The notes under the pieces are model-generated. The model was not told where the DNA came from, ran no database searches, and saw nothing but the letters and a program-made list of their open reading frames with translations. Shown piece after piece: positions 24,061-31,497 of a DNA stretch of 56,510 nt (positions are counted from its first letter, which is position 1; each line of letters begins with the position of its first letter). A program made the translations under genes and the position numbers. This DNA comes from Spirochaetales bacterium. Lineage in GTDB: Bacteria; Spirochaetota; Spirochaetia; DSM-27196; Alkalispirochaetaceae. The DNA is taken from assembly GCA_028282545.1 (NCBI GenBank), contig JANQHT010000074.1, positions 1 to 56,510 of the forward strand, given 5' to 3'.

Positions 24061-24089
24061 ATATTACGGTACGGCCCCGGACGGGGCAA
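24061..24089 (-). promoter_or_regulatory. Promoter of the mla/envelope operon
   Basis: Minus strand: -35 TTGCCC (24089-24084), 17-nt spacer, -10 TAATAT (24066-24061), 9 nt, ATG at 24051. It is back to back with the promoter of the divergent CRP-fold gene (24102-24130). Confidence 0.55.
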
Positions 24090-24101
24090 GGATCGAGAAG
24101 C

Positions 24102-24130
24102 TTGATTTTTGAATTACCCTCAGCTACAGT
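24102..24130 (+). promoter_or_regulatory. Sigma-70-type promoter for the CRP-fold/TPR gene
   Basis: -35 TTGATT (24102-24107), 17-nt spacer, -10 TACAGT (24125-24130). The predicted start site is near 24137. Because of this, the TTG at 24102 that opens the longest frame is more likely a -35 box than a start codon. Confidence 0.5.
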
Positions 24131-24152
24131 AAGCACGGGAGCGATCGAACTA

Positions 24153-25124
24153 TTGCCCAAGACCGTTTCATTTACATCGGGATCCGTCGTTTACTTCCAG
24201 GGAGACGTAGATGACCGGATCTATATCCTCCAGTCGGGCAGGATCATGCTTAAATCGCGAGATATCGAAACGGGGCAGGATGTTCAGGATCTGATCCAGA
24301 CCGGGGAGTTCTTCGGCGTCAAATCCGCCATGGGCCATTTCCCGCGGGAAGAGGATGCCACGGCGCTTTCCAACGCCCAGACGGTGGCCTTTTCAGTACC
24401 CGAGTTCGAGACGCTCGTCACGACCAACCTCCGGGTGAGCCTCAAGATGCTCAAGGTCTTTTCCAACCAGTTGCGGCGCATCCACTCCAAGGTTTCGTCG
24501 ATGCTGAACACCCTGGACGAGATCGACCCCGAGAAGGGACTCTTCAACAGCGGAGAGTTTTACTTCAAGAACAAGAATTTTCCGCACGCCCTGTATATTT
24601 TCAAGCGATATCTCGACATCTATCCCTCGGGGCGGTATGCGGAGCAGGCCGCCGAACTTCGCTCGAAATCCGAACAGTTCGACTCAATGAAAAACGCCGG
24701 CAAACCGGCCTCGGCCGTATCCGAGGGTGCAAAGGGCCTTTCCGGAGCGGGGAAAGTATTCTTCGAGGGTGAGAATCACCTGGCAAACGAACGATTCGAC
24801 GATGCGATTGCCGCGTTCAAGCGCGTTCTTTCCGACTATCCGGACGACAGCGAGTATCACATAAAGGCGGAGATGGAGATCGGCAGAAGTCTCCAGGCAA
24901 AAGGCGACCACCCCGGCGCGATCCGCCATACGTCGCAACTTGTGCAGAAGAACCCCAAGATGTCCAACGTCGCGGAGGCGCTCTTCCTCATCGGGAAGAG
25001 TTATCGGGAGAGCGGCGATCGTGCCAAGGCGCAGTCGTTTCTCAAGCGCGCCGAATCGGTGGTCGGTGACAACAGCGCCCTGAAGCGCAAGATCGCACGG
25101 GCCCTGGCGGAGTCGGGTAATTAG
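24153..25124 (+). CDS. Cyclic-nucleotide-binding domain protein with C-terminal TPR
   Basis: Residues 5-120 form a CRP-like cNMP-binding fold (TSGSVVYFQGDVDDRIYILQSGRIMLKS, then GEFFGVKSAMG). After a linker, TPR-like pairs follow (GEFYFKNKNFPHALYIFKRYLDIYPSGRYAEQA and AIAAFKRVLSDYPDDSEYHIKAEMEIGRS). There is no DNA-binding HTH, so it is probably a signalling or scaffold protein. I place the start at TTG 24153, preceded by GGGAG and downstream of the promoter at 24102-24130; the frame is open back to a TTG at 24102. A second CRP-fold gene follows after 1 bp. Confidence 0.75.
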   Translation: MPKTVSFTSGSVVYFQGDVDDRIYILQSGRIMLKSRDIETGQDVQDLIQTGEFFGVKSAMGHFPREEDATALSNAQTVAFSVPEFETLVTTNLRVSLKMLKVFSNQLRRIHSKVSSMLNTLDEIDPEKGLFNSGEFYFKNKNFPHALYIFKRYLDIYPSGRYAEQAAELRSKSEQFDSMKNAGKPASAVSEGAKGLSGAGKVFFEGENHLANERFDDAIAAFKRVLSDYPDDSEYHIKAEMEIGRSLQAKGDHPGAIRHTSQLVQKNPKMSNVAEALFLIGKSYRESGDRAKAQSFLKRAESVVGDNSALKRKIARALAESGN

Positions 25125-25125
25125 C

Positions 25126-25767
25126 ATGTCTTCGCTAGCGTCCTTCGATCGCTTCGCCGTCACCTACAAGAAGGGCGAAATGATCTTCAGCGAGTTCGAA
25201 CCGGGGAACGCCTTCTACCTGATCCAGAAAGGACGGGTGCAGATCACCAAGGTGATGGGGAATATCGAGAAGACGGTCGATATTCTTCAACCGGGCGAGC
25301 TCTTTGGCGAGATGGCCATCCTCGAAGAGGCGCCGCGTTCGGCCAGCGCCATCGCGGTGGACGAGGTTGTGTGCCTCGAGTTCAACCGCGAAAACTTTGA
25401 GATTCTCCTCACCGGCAACCCGCAGATTGCCATGAAACTCCTCAAGACCTTTGTCAAACGCATCTACGATCAGCGGCGGCGATTCATGATCCTGACCCTG
25501 GAGGACGACCAGGCGCGCGTCGCGGACGTGTTCCTGATGCTCACTGAGGGGCACCCAGCCTCCGAAAACGACGGCAACGCGCGGGAATTCAATGTCACCT
25601 CTGACGACGTGGCGCACTGGGCGGGGATCGCCCCTGAAAAAGCGCGGGCCGTAATCAACCAGATGGCAAGCCAGAAGCGTATCGAACTCTATCCGGGAAA
25701 GATCGTCGTCTCCAATATCCACGACCTGCAGCGATTGGTGGCGTCCAGGCGAAAGGGCGATTCCTAG
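25126..25767 (+). CDS. Crp/Fnr-family transcriptional regulator
   Basis: A 213-aa protein: N-terminal cyclic-nucleotide-binding fold (YKKGEMIFSEFEPGNAFYLIQKGRVQITKV ... GELFGEMAILEEAPRSASAIAVDEVVCLEF). A long connecting helix and a C-terminal winged-helix region follow (FNVTSDDVAHWAGIAPEKARAVINQMASQKRIELYPGKIVV). The effector and targets are unknown. It lies 1 bp after the cNMP-binding/TPR gene and they are surely co-transcribed, so the pair may act together. Confidence 0.85.
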   Translation: MSSLASFDRFAVTYKKGEMIFSEFEPGNAFYLIQKGRVQITKVMGNIEKTVDILQPGELFGEMAILEEAPRSASAIAVDEVVCLEFNRENFEILLTGNPQIAMKLLKTFVKRIYDQRRRFMILTLEDDQARVADVFLMLTEGHPASENDGNAREFNVTSDDVAHWAGIAPEKARAVINQMASQKRIELYPGKIVVSNIHDLQRLVASRRKGDS

Positions 25768-25783
25768 GCGGGGATCGGCAGAG

Positions 25784-25855
25784 AGCCAAGAGTGAGAATC
25801 GAACTCACGACCTGCTCATTACGAGTGAGCTGCTCTACCGCTGAGCTATCTTGGC
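25784..25855 (-). tRNA. tRNA-Thr (anticodon CGU)
   Basis: The minus strand folds into a cloverleaf: acceptor GCCAAGA/TCTTGGC, D-arm GCTC-AGCGGTA-GAGC, anticodon stem GCTCA/TGAGC with loop CTCGTAA (anticodon CGT), and T-arm GTGAG-TTCGATT-CTCAC. CCA is not encoded. It decodes ACG. Confidence 0.93.
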
Positions 25856-25866
25856 AAAGTCCGGGA

Positions 25867-25895
25867 AATATACACAAGTATCTGTTCTTGGTGAA
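25867..25895 (-). promoter_or_regulatory. Promoter of tRNA-Thr
   Basis: Minus strand: -35 TTCACC (25895-25890), 17-nt spacer, -10 TATATT (25872-25867), 11 nt before the tRNA 5' end. It is divergent to, and nearly touches, the flgF control region. Confidence 0.5.
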
Positions 25896-25899
25896 CCCC

Positions 25900-25927
25900 T
25901 AACGGCGCCCCCCCATCGTGCCGATTA
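25900..25927 (+). promoter_or_regulatory. Candidate flagellar sigma-28 promoter for flgF
   Basis: TAAC (25900-25903), 16 nt, GCCGATTA (25920-25927) resembles the sigma-28 consensus TAAA-N15-GCCGATAA. The box ends 7 nt before the flgF ATG, so the transcript would start at or next to the start codon. A competing reading is a sigma-70 -10 (TATAAC, 25926-25931), but that would start inside the gene. Confidence 0.4.
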
Positions 25928-25934
25928 TAACGGT

Positions 25935-26798
25935 ATGGTACGAGGGATTTTCACGGCCGCCAGCGGTATGACCGCGCAACAACACCGGATGGACGCGATC
26001 TCCAACAATCTTGCAAACGTCGACACCGTCGGGTACAAGCGCGACGTTGCCGTGAACAAGGCGTTCCCGGAACTGCTTATTCGCCGTATGGCCGACGACG
26101 GTATCGTCCAGTTTCCCTACCGTCATCAACCCATCGGTTCCGTCGACAAATCCCCGGTTGTGGGGCGTCTCGGGACGGGGGTTGAGCACAACGAAACGTT
26201 CACCGTGTTTGAACAGGGACCGGTGCAGCAAACCGAAAATCCCTTTGACATCGCCCTGGAGGGGGAGGGGTTCCTCGTGGTTCAAACGCCGGTAGGGGAA
26301 CGACACACCCGAAACGGGAGTTTTGTTCTCGGTTCCGGCGGCAGACTGCTTACCCAGCAGGGGTACCCCGTTCTCGGCGAGACGGGACCCATCTCGCTTC
26401 AACTCAACAACTTTCGGATCGACCAGGACGGGCGCATCTTTGCCAACGCCCGGTACCTAGACGATCCGGAGCGTCTCGTGTTGATGCAGGAAAACGAGTG
26501 GGATCAACCGGTGGAGATTGGGCGGCTTCGCCTCGAGACGGTTCGTGAGACACGATACCTGCAGAAACAGGGTGAAAACCTGTGGAAAACCACCTGGGAA
26601 AGCGGTGATGCCTTCCCCGTGGAGGGTGACCTTCGCCCGGCGGTCCTGCAGGGGTTTCTCGAGAAGGCCAATGTCAATCCGGTCACCGAAATGGTACGAA
26701 TGATCGAGGTGAACCGCGCGTACGAAGCCAACCAGAAAGTCGTACAGGCGCAGGACGAAAGTACCGGTCGATTGCTGACGTCGGTGGCGCGAGTATAG
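25935..26798 (+). CDS. flgF: Flagellar basal-body rod protein FlgF
   Basis: The 287-aa protein begins with the family motif GIFTAASGMTAQQHRMDAISNNLANVDTVGYK. It has a central rod domain (FDIALEGEGFLVVQTPVGERHTRNG) and ends with VNPVTEMVRMIEVNRAYEANQKVVQAQD. FlgF is part of the proximal rod, exported by the flagellar type III system and in spirochaetes located in the periplasm. ATG at 25935 was chosen because the conserved N-terminus starts there; no Shine-Dalgarno precedes it. It heads flgF-flgG-flgJ. Confidence 0.93.
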   Translation: MVRGIFTAASGMTAQQHRMDAISNNLANVDTVGYKRDVAVNKAFPELLIRRMADDGIVQFPYRHQPIGSVDKSPVVGRLGTGVEHNETFTVFEQGPVQQTENPFDIALEGEGFLVVQTPVGERHTRNGSFVLGSGGRLLTQQGYPVLGETGPISLQLNNFRIDQDGRIFANARYLDDPERLVLMQENEWDQPVEIGRLRLETVRETRYLQKQGENLWKTTWESGDAFPVEGDLRPAVLQGFLEKANVNPVTEMVRMIEVNRAYEANQKVVQAQDESTGRLLTSVARV

Positions 26799-26812
26799 GG
26801 AGGGAACAATAG

Positions 26813-27607
26813 ATGATGAGGTCACTGTGGACGGCCGCGTCCGGGATGGTGGGACAGCAGTTCCATATCGACACGATCGCGAACAACTTGTCAAACGTGA
26901 ATACCACCGGCTTCAAACAGAACCGCGCTGATTTCGAGGATCTGCTCTACCAGACGTCCCGTATCGCCGGGACGCCCGCAACGGAGCAGACCCTGGTGCC
27001 GGTGGGCATCCAGGTGGGGCACGGCGTGGAAGTATCGGGCGCCCAGAAGATCTTCCTGCAGGGCTCACTGCAGAACACGGGGAACGTTACCGACATCGCG
27101 ATCCAGGGCGAAGGGTTCTTCCGCGTTGCGCTCTACGACGGAACGGACGCGTATACACGGGACGGGGCGTTCCAGGTGGATTCCAACGGGCAACTCGTCA
27201 CCGCAAACGGCTACCGGCTGGTACCGGAGGTCATCCTTCCTCCGGGGTTTATCCGCGAAAGTCTGACGGTAACGCAGGACGGCCGAATCACCGTCAAAAT
27301 GCCGGGCCTCGACGATCCGATCGATGTGGGGCGGATGGAACTCTACCGATTCGTGAACCCCGCGGGATTGCAGACGATCGGGCAGAATCTCTTCAAAGAG
27401 ACCGCGGCCTCCGGGGCGGTTATCGCGGGAGAACCGGGCTTCGACGGCATGGGATCACTGCAGCACAAGTTCCTGGAAATGTCGAACGTCCAGGTCGTCC
27501 AGGAGATGGTCAACATGATCGTCGCCCAGCGGGCGTACGAAATGAACAGCAAAGCGATTCAGACGAGCGACTCCATGCTCGGCATAGCAAACGCGCTCAA
27601 ACGGTAG
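26813..27607 (+). CDS. flgG: Flagellar distal rod protein FlgG
   Basis: A 264-aa rod protein with the FlgG N-terminus MMRSLWTAASGMVGQQ and DTIANNLSNVNTTGFKQNRADFEDLLYQ. The middle is IAIQGEGFFRVALYDGTDAYTRDGAFQVD-like and the C-terminus LEMSNVQVVQEMVNMIVAQRAYEMNSKAIQTSD. It forms the distal rod. It follows flgF by 14 bp with an AGGGA ribosome-binding site. Confidence 0.95.
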   Translation: MMRSLWTAASGMVGQQFHIDTIANNLSNVNTTGFKQNRADFEDLLYQTSRIAGTPATEQTLVPVGIQVGHGVEVSGAQKIFLQGSLQNTGNVTDIAIQGEGFFRVALYDGTDAYTRDGAFQVDSNGQLVTANGYRLVPEVILPPGFIRESLTVTQDGRITVKMPGLDDPIDVGRMELYRFVNPAGLQTIGQNLFKETAASGAVIAGEPGFDGMGSLQHKFLEMSNVQVVQEMVNMIVAQRAYEMNSKAIQTSDSMLGIANALKR

Positions 27608-27616
27608 TGTGATTCA

Positions 27617-27916
27617 ATGGTAACGAACACAACTGCCGCCGGCACGTATATGATTGATCAGAATCGGTTCACGGTTCCCGATACAAGGGGTGGTTCCGAT
27701 CGTTTACGAGAAGTTGCCCAGGAGTTCGAAGCGATTTTTGTCAAGCACATGCTCGATGCGATGAAAAATACGCTCAATGAAGAGGATCGAATCGTGAAAA
27801 CCGGAATGGCCGGTGATATATTCAACGACATGCTCTACGACGAGTATGCAAAAATCATGTCGAAGACGGCCGGCCTCGGTCTGGCGGACATGATCGTGAG
27901 CCGGCTGGAGTCGTAG
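27617..27916 (+). CDS. flgJ: FlgJ-type rod-binding protein (short, no muramidase)
   Basis: The 99-aa protein has the FlgJ N-terminal rod-capping domain: LREVAQEFEAIFVKHMLDAMKNTL and GDIFNDMLYDEYAKIMSKTAGLGLADMIVSRL. The peptidoglycan-hydrolase domain found in enteric FlgJ is absent, which is usual for spirochaetes and alpha-proteobacteria. Wall cutting for rod passage must come from another enzyme. It follows flgG by 9 bp. Confidence 0.88.
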   Translation: MVTNTTAAGTYMIDQNRFTVPDTRGGSDRLREVAQEFEAIFVKHMLDAMKNTLNEEDRIVKTGMAGDIFNDMLYDEYAKIMSKTAGLGLADMIVSRLES

Positions 27917-27949
27917 CGGCACTACCTCGTATGCTTCCGTAGACTTGCG

Positions 27950-27987
27950 AACGCCCCGTTGTATTTTTTTGTGTACAATAGGGCGTT
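27950..27987. promoter_or_regulatory. Long inverted repeat between flgJ and the sigma-factor gene
   Basis: AACGCCC-CG-TTGTA and TACAA-TA-GGGCGTT flank a 10-nt T-rich centre. Arms of 7 and 5 bp are separated by one 2-nt mismatch. No U-run follows on either strand. It lies about 100-137 bp upstream of the predicted sigma-54 start site, the usual distance for an enhancer-binding-protein site; it could instead be the 3' end hairpin of the flgFGJ transcript. Confidence 0.45.
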
Positions 27988-28060
27988 CTGGTATCACGGA
28001 AGGAATCCTATCTGTTTGTAAGAACGTAAGTTACGACAATTTGGGTTACAACGCGCGTTA

Positions 28061-28076
28061 TGGCACGCCGATTGCA
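28061..28076 (+). promoter_or_regulatory. Sigma-54 (-24/-12) promoter upstream of a sigma-70-family gene
   Basis: TGGCACGCCGATTGCA matches the sigma-54 consensus TGGCACG-N4-TTGCW exactly, with GG (28062-28063) and GC (28074-28075) separated by the required 10 nt. The predicted transcription start is about 28087, right before an AGGAG ribosome-binding site (28088-28092) and the ATG at 28099. Confidence 0.75.
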
Positions 28077-28098
28077 TGTGTATTGGCAGGAGAGACGT

Positions 28099-28938
28099 AT
28101 GAAACGGATTGCCAGTCAATCGCACGAAGATGCGCTGCAGACGTACTATCGGCAGATTCGCAAAACGGCGTTGCTCACGGCTGAAGATGAACAGGCGCTT
28201 TCAAAACGCGTCATGTCAGGGGATATGGAGGCGCGCAGGGAGCTTATTGAGGCAAACCTGCGGCTCGTAGTGAAGATCGCCAAGGCGTACCTGACGCCCG
28301 ACACGGCGCTGCTCGACCTGATCCAGGACGGCAACCTGGGTCTCCTGAAGGCGGCGGAACGCTTCGACTATCGGAAGGGCGTGCGATTCAGCACCTACGC
28401 GGCGTGGTGGATCAAACAGGCGATCACGCGCTCCCTTGCGAACCGTCGACGGAGCATCCGATTGCCCCACCGGAAAGAGGATACGCTCAAACGTATTCAG
28501 CGCTCGTATAACTGGCTGAGCCAGGAGTTGATGCGTGCGCCCACGGTGGAAGAGATCGCGTCGGAACTGCGCATGCGGGTGGATGAGGTTGCAGAGATCC
28601 TTCACATATCCGCGTCCCCGGTTTCGCTCGACTCCGAGATCAACGACGACAAGGGTACGATCCTTGACATCCTGGAGGACTACAGCTACGCACCGGAGAT
28701 GATCGTCCTCGACCAGTCCGTGCGAGAGGAGACGCTCAATTCGCTTGGTGATCTCCAGGAGCGGGAGCGGAACGTTCTGGAACGGCGTTTTGCCCTCGAC
28801 GGCGGTGAACGGCAAACGCTCAAAACGATCAGCAACGAGCTTGGAGTGTCACCGGAGACCGTTCGCCAGATCGAGATCCGGGCGCTCAAGAAACTCAGGC
28901 GGTCCGCGGAGTATCTCAAGGAACTGATGTTGAATTAG
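28099..28938 (+). CDS. Sigma-70-family RNA polymerase sigma factor (RpoS/RpoD-like, group 2)
   Basis: The 279-aa factor lacks region 1.1. Region 1.2 is DALQTYYRQIRKTALLTAEDEQAL. Region 2 is ANLRLVVKIAKAYL, LLDLIQDGNLGLLKAAERFDYRKGVRFSTYAAWWIKQAI. Region 3 includes RAPTVEEIASELRM. Region 4 is LQERERNVLERRFAL and TLKTISNELGVSPETVRQIEIRALKKLRR. Size and layout resemble Borrelia RpoS. ATG at 28099 has a good Shine-Dalgarno. It directly follows a sigma-54 promoter and precedes a deacetylase gene by 12 bp. Confidence 0.9.
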   Translation: MKRIASQSHEDALQTYYRQIRKTALLTAEDEQALSKRVMSGDMEARRELIEANLRLVVKIAKAYLTPDTALLDLIQDGNLGLLKAAERFDYRKGVRFSTYAAWWIKQAITRSLANRRRSIRLPHRKEDTLKRIQRSYNWLSQELMRAPTVEEIASELRMRVDEVAEILHISASPVSLDSEINDDKGTILDILEDYSYAPEMIVLDQSVREETLNSLGDLQERERNVLERRFALDGGERQTLKTISNELGVSPETVRQIEIRALKKLRRSAEYLKELMLN

Positions 28939-28950
28939 AATGGCCGGAGC

Positions 28951-29790
28951 ATGACAAAGCGCTCCGGTCAGATCATCCTATTCGCCATTACGGGAGCGGC
29001 AGTTATTGCCGCTCTTGTTGTTGTTTCTCTGCTGCGACCCTCCGTGGCCCCTCCGGCGGTCCCCCGGCCCGATGCCGTTGAGGCGGAACCTGTGGCAATC
29101 GAGGAAGAGGTGGGCGTGGTGTACCGGATAGCCCTGGTTCTCGATGATGCCGGTCACCGCTTGTCCGACGTAGAAGCGTTTGCTCGATTCCCCGGACACA
29201 TCAATCTGGCCGTTCTTCCGAACCGACCTGAATCGGATGGTGTCGTCGACTACGCGCGCCGTCTCGGTCACACCCTCCTCGTTCACCAACCGATGGAAGC
29301 GCAGGGCGGAGCCGACCCCGGTGCCGGTGCCATCCGCGTCACCGACGACGACCAGGCGATACGGGACCAGGTTCGGCGCAACATCGCAGCCGTTCCCGGT
29401 GCCGTTGGGTTGAACAACCACATGGGCAGCGCCGCTACCCGGGACGCGCGCGTCATGGAAGCCGTGATACAGGTACTGGCGGAGGAGGAGATGCTCTTCC
29501 TTGACAGCGTGACCGTTGCCGATTCGGTAGCGTACGAAACGGCGCGGGCCGCCGATGTGTCGGCGCTCCGCCGGGACGTTTTCCTGGACAACGTAGACGA
29601 CCTCGATCAGATCAACGCGCAGTTGGATGAGGCGATTGCGGTTGCCCAGGAACGGGGCTCCGTCGTCACGATCGGCCACGTAACCAGCGATGTTCTGCCG
29701 CTGGTTCTGGAGCAGCGACACGATGAACTCGTACAAAACGGATTCGCCTTTGTCTCCATTCAAGAGCTGCTGGAAGGGGACGGATTATGA
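28951..29790 (+). CDS. Divergent polysaccharide deacetylase (YibQ-type), membrane-anchored
   Basis: The 279-aa protein has one N-terminal membrane helix (IILFAITGAAVIAALVVVSLL). A NodB-like fold of the divergent deacetylase family follows: YRIALVLDDAGHRLSDVEAFARFPGHINLAVLPNRPESDGVVDYARRLGHTLLVHQPMEAQ, with later GLNNHMGSAAT and LFLDSVT. The family is implicated in periplasmic polysaccharide or wall modification; substrate unknown. The stop overlaps tsaD (ATGA). Confidence 0.85.
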   Translation: MTKRSGQIILFAITGAAVIAALVVVSLLRPSVAPPAVPRPDAVEAEPVAIEEEVGVVYRIALVLDDAGHRLSDVEAFARFPGHINLAVLPNRPESDGVVDYARRLGHTLLVHQPMEAQGGADPGAGAIRVTDDDQAIRDQVRRNIAAVPGAVGLNNHMGSAATRDARVMEAVIQVLAEEEMLFLDSVTVADSVAYETARAADVSALRRDVFLDNVDDLDQINAQLDEAIAVAQERGSVVTIGHVTSDVLPLVLEQRHDELVQNGFAFVSIQELLEGDGL

Positions 29791-30806
29791 GGGTCCTGGG
29801 AGTTGAAACGTCCTGCGACGAGTGTTCGGTAGCGGTCGTCGAGGAGGGACGCCGGATCATGTCGATGGAGACGCTCACGCAGACGGCTATCCACGCTCGC
29901 TTCTCGGGGGTTGTTCCCGAGGTGGCGTCCCGAGCCCACGCGGAAATGATCCTGCCGGTCGCATCGGCCGCGCTGGAGCGTTCCGGTTGCAGCCTCGACG
30001 ATATCGACCTCGTCGCCGTGACAAACAGGCCCGGCTTGAGCGGGTCTCTCACCGTTGGTCTCGCCTTTGCAAAGGCCCTGGCGCTTTCCCGGTCCATCCC
30101 CTTCGTCGCGGTCGATCACATCGTGGCCCACGCCTACGCGGTTCAACTGGACGGTGCCTCTCCCGTTCCCGTCGGTTATCCGTACATCACACTGCTTGTA
30201 TCGGGGGGACATACGGTCATCGCGGTCAGTAGGGACGTGGAAACGCTGGAGGTGTTGGGCGGCACTATAGACGACGCCTGTGGTGAAGCCTTTGACAAAG
30301 TGGCCTCGTTCCTTGACCTTGAGTATCCCGGTGGCCCGGCGATAGAGCGCCTCGCAACCGGCGGAGACGCGGAAGCCTTTGCTTTCCCCACGGCCCGGCT
30401 GGGCCGCCGGGCGCGTCCCTACGACGTCTCCTTCTCCGGGCTCAAGACCGCTGTGATTCATCAAAGGGAGCGGTTTCGGCGTCCCGGTGCCGCGGACAGC
30501 GCGGCTAACGTGGCCGCGTCGTTCCAGAAGAGTGCGATCGACGTCCTGGTAGACCGTGTTGGTGCGGCCGTCAGGAGTACCGGTATCACCACGGTGGCTG
30601 CCGGTGGCGGTGTTGCCGCCAACGGGTACCTCCGGGAACGGCTGAGGAGCCTGCCTGCGGTCGCGTCGATCCTTCCGCCCGGCGAATTGTGCGTTGACAA
30701 CGGTGCGATGGTGGCCGGCCTTGGATACCACATGTACATGCGAAACGGACCTTCATCGGCCGATACGGGGGTACGGGCCCGGGTCCCGCTCTTTCGCTCG
30801 TCTTGA
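29787..30806 (+). CDS. tsaD: tRNA N6-adenosine threonylcarbamoyltransferase TsaD
   Basis: The 339-aa enzyme transfers threonylcarbamoyl to A37 of ANN-decoding tRNAs. Motifs: VLGVETSCDECSVAVVEEG, the metal-binding HARFSGVVPEVASRAHAE, VDHIVAHAYA, LLVSGGHT, EAFDKVASFLDLEYPGG and VAAGGGVAANGYLRERL. Length is normal. It overlaps the deacetylase by ATGA; an apt promoter overlaps its stop codon. Confidence 0.97.
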   Translation: MRVLGVETSCDECSVAVVEEGRRIMSMETLTQTAIHARFSGVVPEVASRAHAEMILPVASAALERSGCSLDDIDLVAVTNRPGLSGSLTVGLAFAKALALSRSIPFVAVDHIVAHAYAVQLDGASPVPVGYPYITLLVSGGHTVIAVSRDVETLEVLGGTIDDACGEAFDKVASFLDLEYPGGPAIERLATGGDAEAFAFPTARLGRRARPYDVSFSGLKTAVIHQRERFRRPGAADSAANVAASFQKSAIDVLVDRVGAAVRSTGITTVAAGGGVAANGYLRERLRSLPAVASILPPGELCVDNGAMVAGLGYHMYMRNGPSSADTGVRARVPLFRSS

Positions 30807-30831
30807 CCCGGCGTCGCGAGGGACGCATACT
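30803..30831 (+). promoter_or_regulatory. Promoter of apt
   Basis: -35 TTGACC (30803-30808), 17-nt spacer, -10 CATACT (30826-30831), 8 nt, ATG at 30840. No Shine-Dalgarno lies in the 8 nt, so the apt transcript is probably leaderless. Confidence 0.5.
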
Positions 30832-30839
30832 TCCCTGCG

Positions 30840-31373
30840 ATGAAGGTGGACACGCGAATCGATGAAGCGATACGGAAGATACCGGATTTTCCGAAACCGG
30901 GCATTCTCTTCTACGACCTCACCAGCGTTTTGACAAATCCCGAAGTCTTTTCCTACGTATTGGACCGTATGGTCACGGCCTACGAACACAGCGGGATCCA
31001 GGCCGTGGCGGCCATCGAAGCGCGGGGCTTCCTCTTCGCGGCACCCTTTGCATACCGTATACGGGTACCGCTGATCCTGCTCCGAAAGGCGGGGAAGCTG
31101 CCGGGTGAAACGATCGCGAGGGAGTTTGCCCTCGAATACGGGACGGATACGATTGAGATGCACCGCGGTGACGTCACCCCGGGGGCTAACGTCCTGATCG
31201 TGGATGATCTCATTGCCACCGGCGGCACCGTCGAGGCGGCCTGCGGACTGATCGAAGACGCCGGCGGCGTCGTTTCCGGGGTTTTTTCCGTCGTGGCGCT
31301 GCCGTTTTTGAATTTTCGCGATCGCCTGCCGGGGCGGGAGATCACCTACCTGCACGAGTACGCCTCGGAGTAG
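30840..31373 (+). CDS. apt: Adenine phosphoribosyltransferase
   Basis: A 177-aa type I PRTase that converts adenine and PRPP to AMP (purine salvage). The N-terminus IRKIPDFPKPGILFYDLTSVL, AIEARGFLFAAPFAYR, PLILLRKAGKLPGETIAREFALEYG and the PRPP loop VLIVDDLIATGGTVEA are all diagnostic. It has its own promoter within the tsaD 3' end. Confidence 0.96.
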   Translation: MKVDTRIDEAIRKIPDFPKPGILFYDLTSVLTNPEVFSYVLDRMVTAYEHSGIQAVAAIEARGFLFAAPFAYRIRVPLILLRKAGKLPGETIAREFALEYGTDTIEMHRGDVTPGANVLIVDDLIATGGTVEAACGLIEDAGGVVSGVFSVVALPFLNFRDRLPGREITYLHEYASE

Positions 31374-31378
31374 CGAGC

Positions 31379-31407
31379 TTGACAGCGCGGACGCTCCAGA
31401 GTAGTAT
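31379..31407 (+). promoter_or_regulatory. Promoter of the tRNA-Gln/tRNA-Glu pair
   Basis: -35 TTGACA (31379-31384), exactly 17 nt, -10 TAGTAT (31402-31407), 11 nt before the tRNA-Gln 5' end. A near-perfect sigma-70 promoter for a stable-RNA operon. Confidence 0.75.
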
Positions 31408-31418
31408 CTCGCACGGAT

Positions 31419-31489
31419 TTCCCGGTAGTGTAATGGTAGCACCACAGATTCTGGTTCTGTTTGTGGGGGTTCGAGTCCTCCCCGGGAAG
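31419..31489 (+). tRNA. tRNA-Gln (anticodon CUG)
   Basis: Cloverleaf: acceptor TTCCCGG/CCGGGAA, anticodon stem ACAGA/TCTGT with loop TTCTGGT (anticodon CTG), T-arm GGGGG-TTCGAGT-CCTCC, discriminator G73, the expected base for tRNA-Gln. CCA is not encoded. Confidence 0.92.
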
Positions 31490-31497
31490 TTTTGATT

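Noticed and set aside
24102..24152. TTG at 24102 as start of the cyclic-nucleotide-binding/TPR gene
   Set aside because: TTGATT there forms a good -35 with TACAGT 17 nt downstream, so the region is more likely promoter than coding. A start at 24102 cannot be fully excluded.
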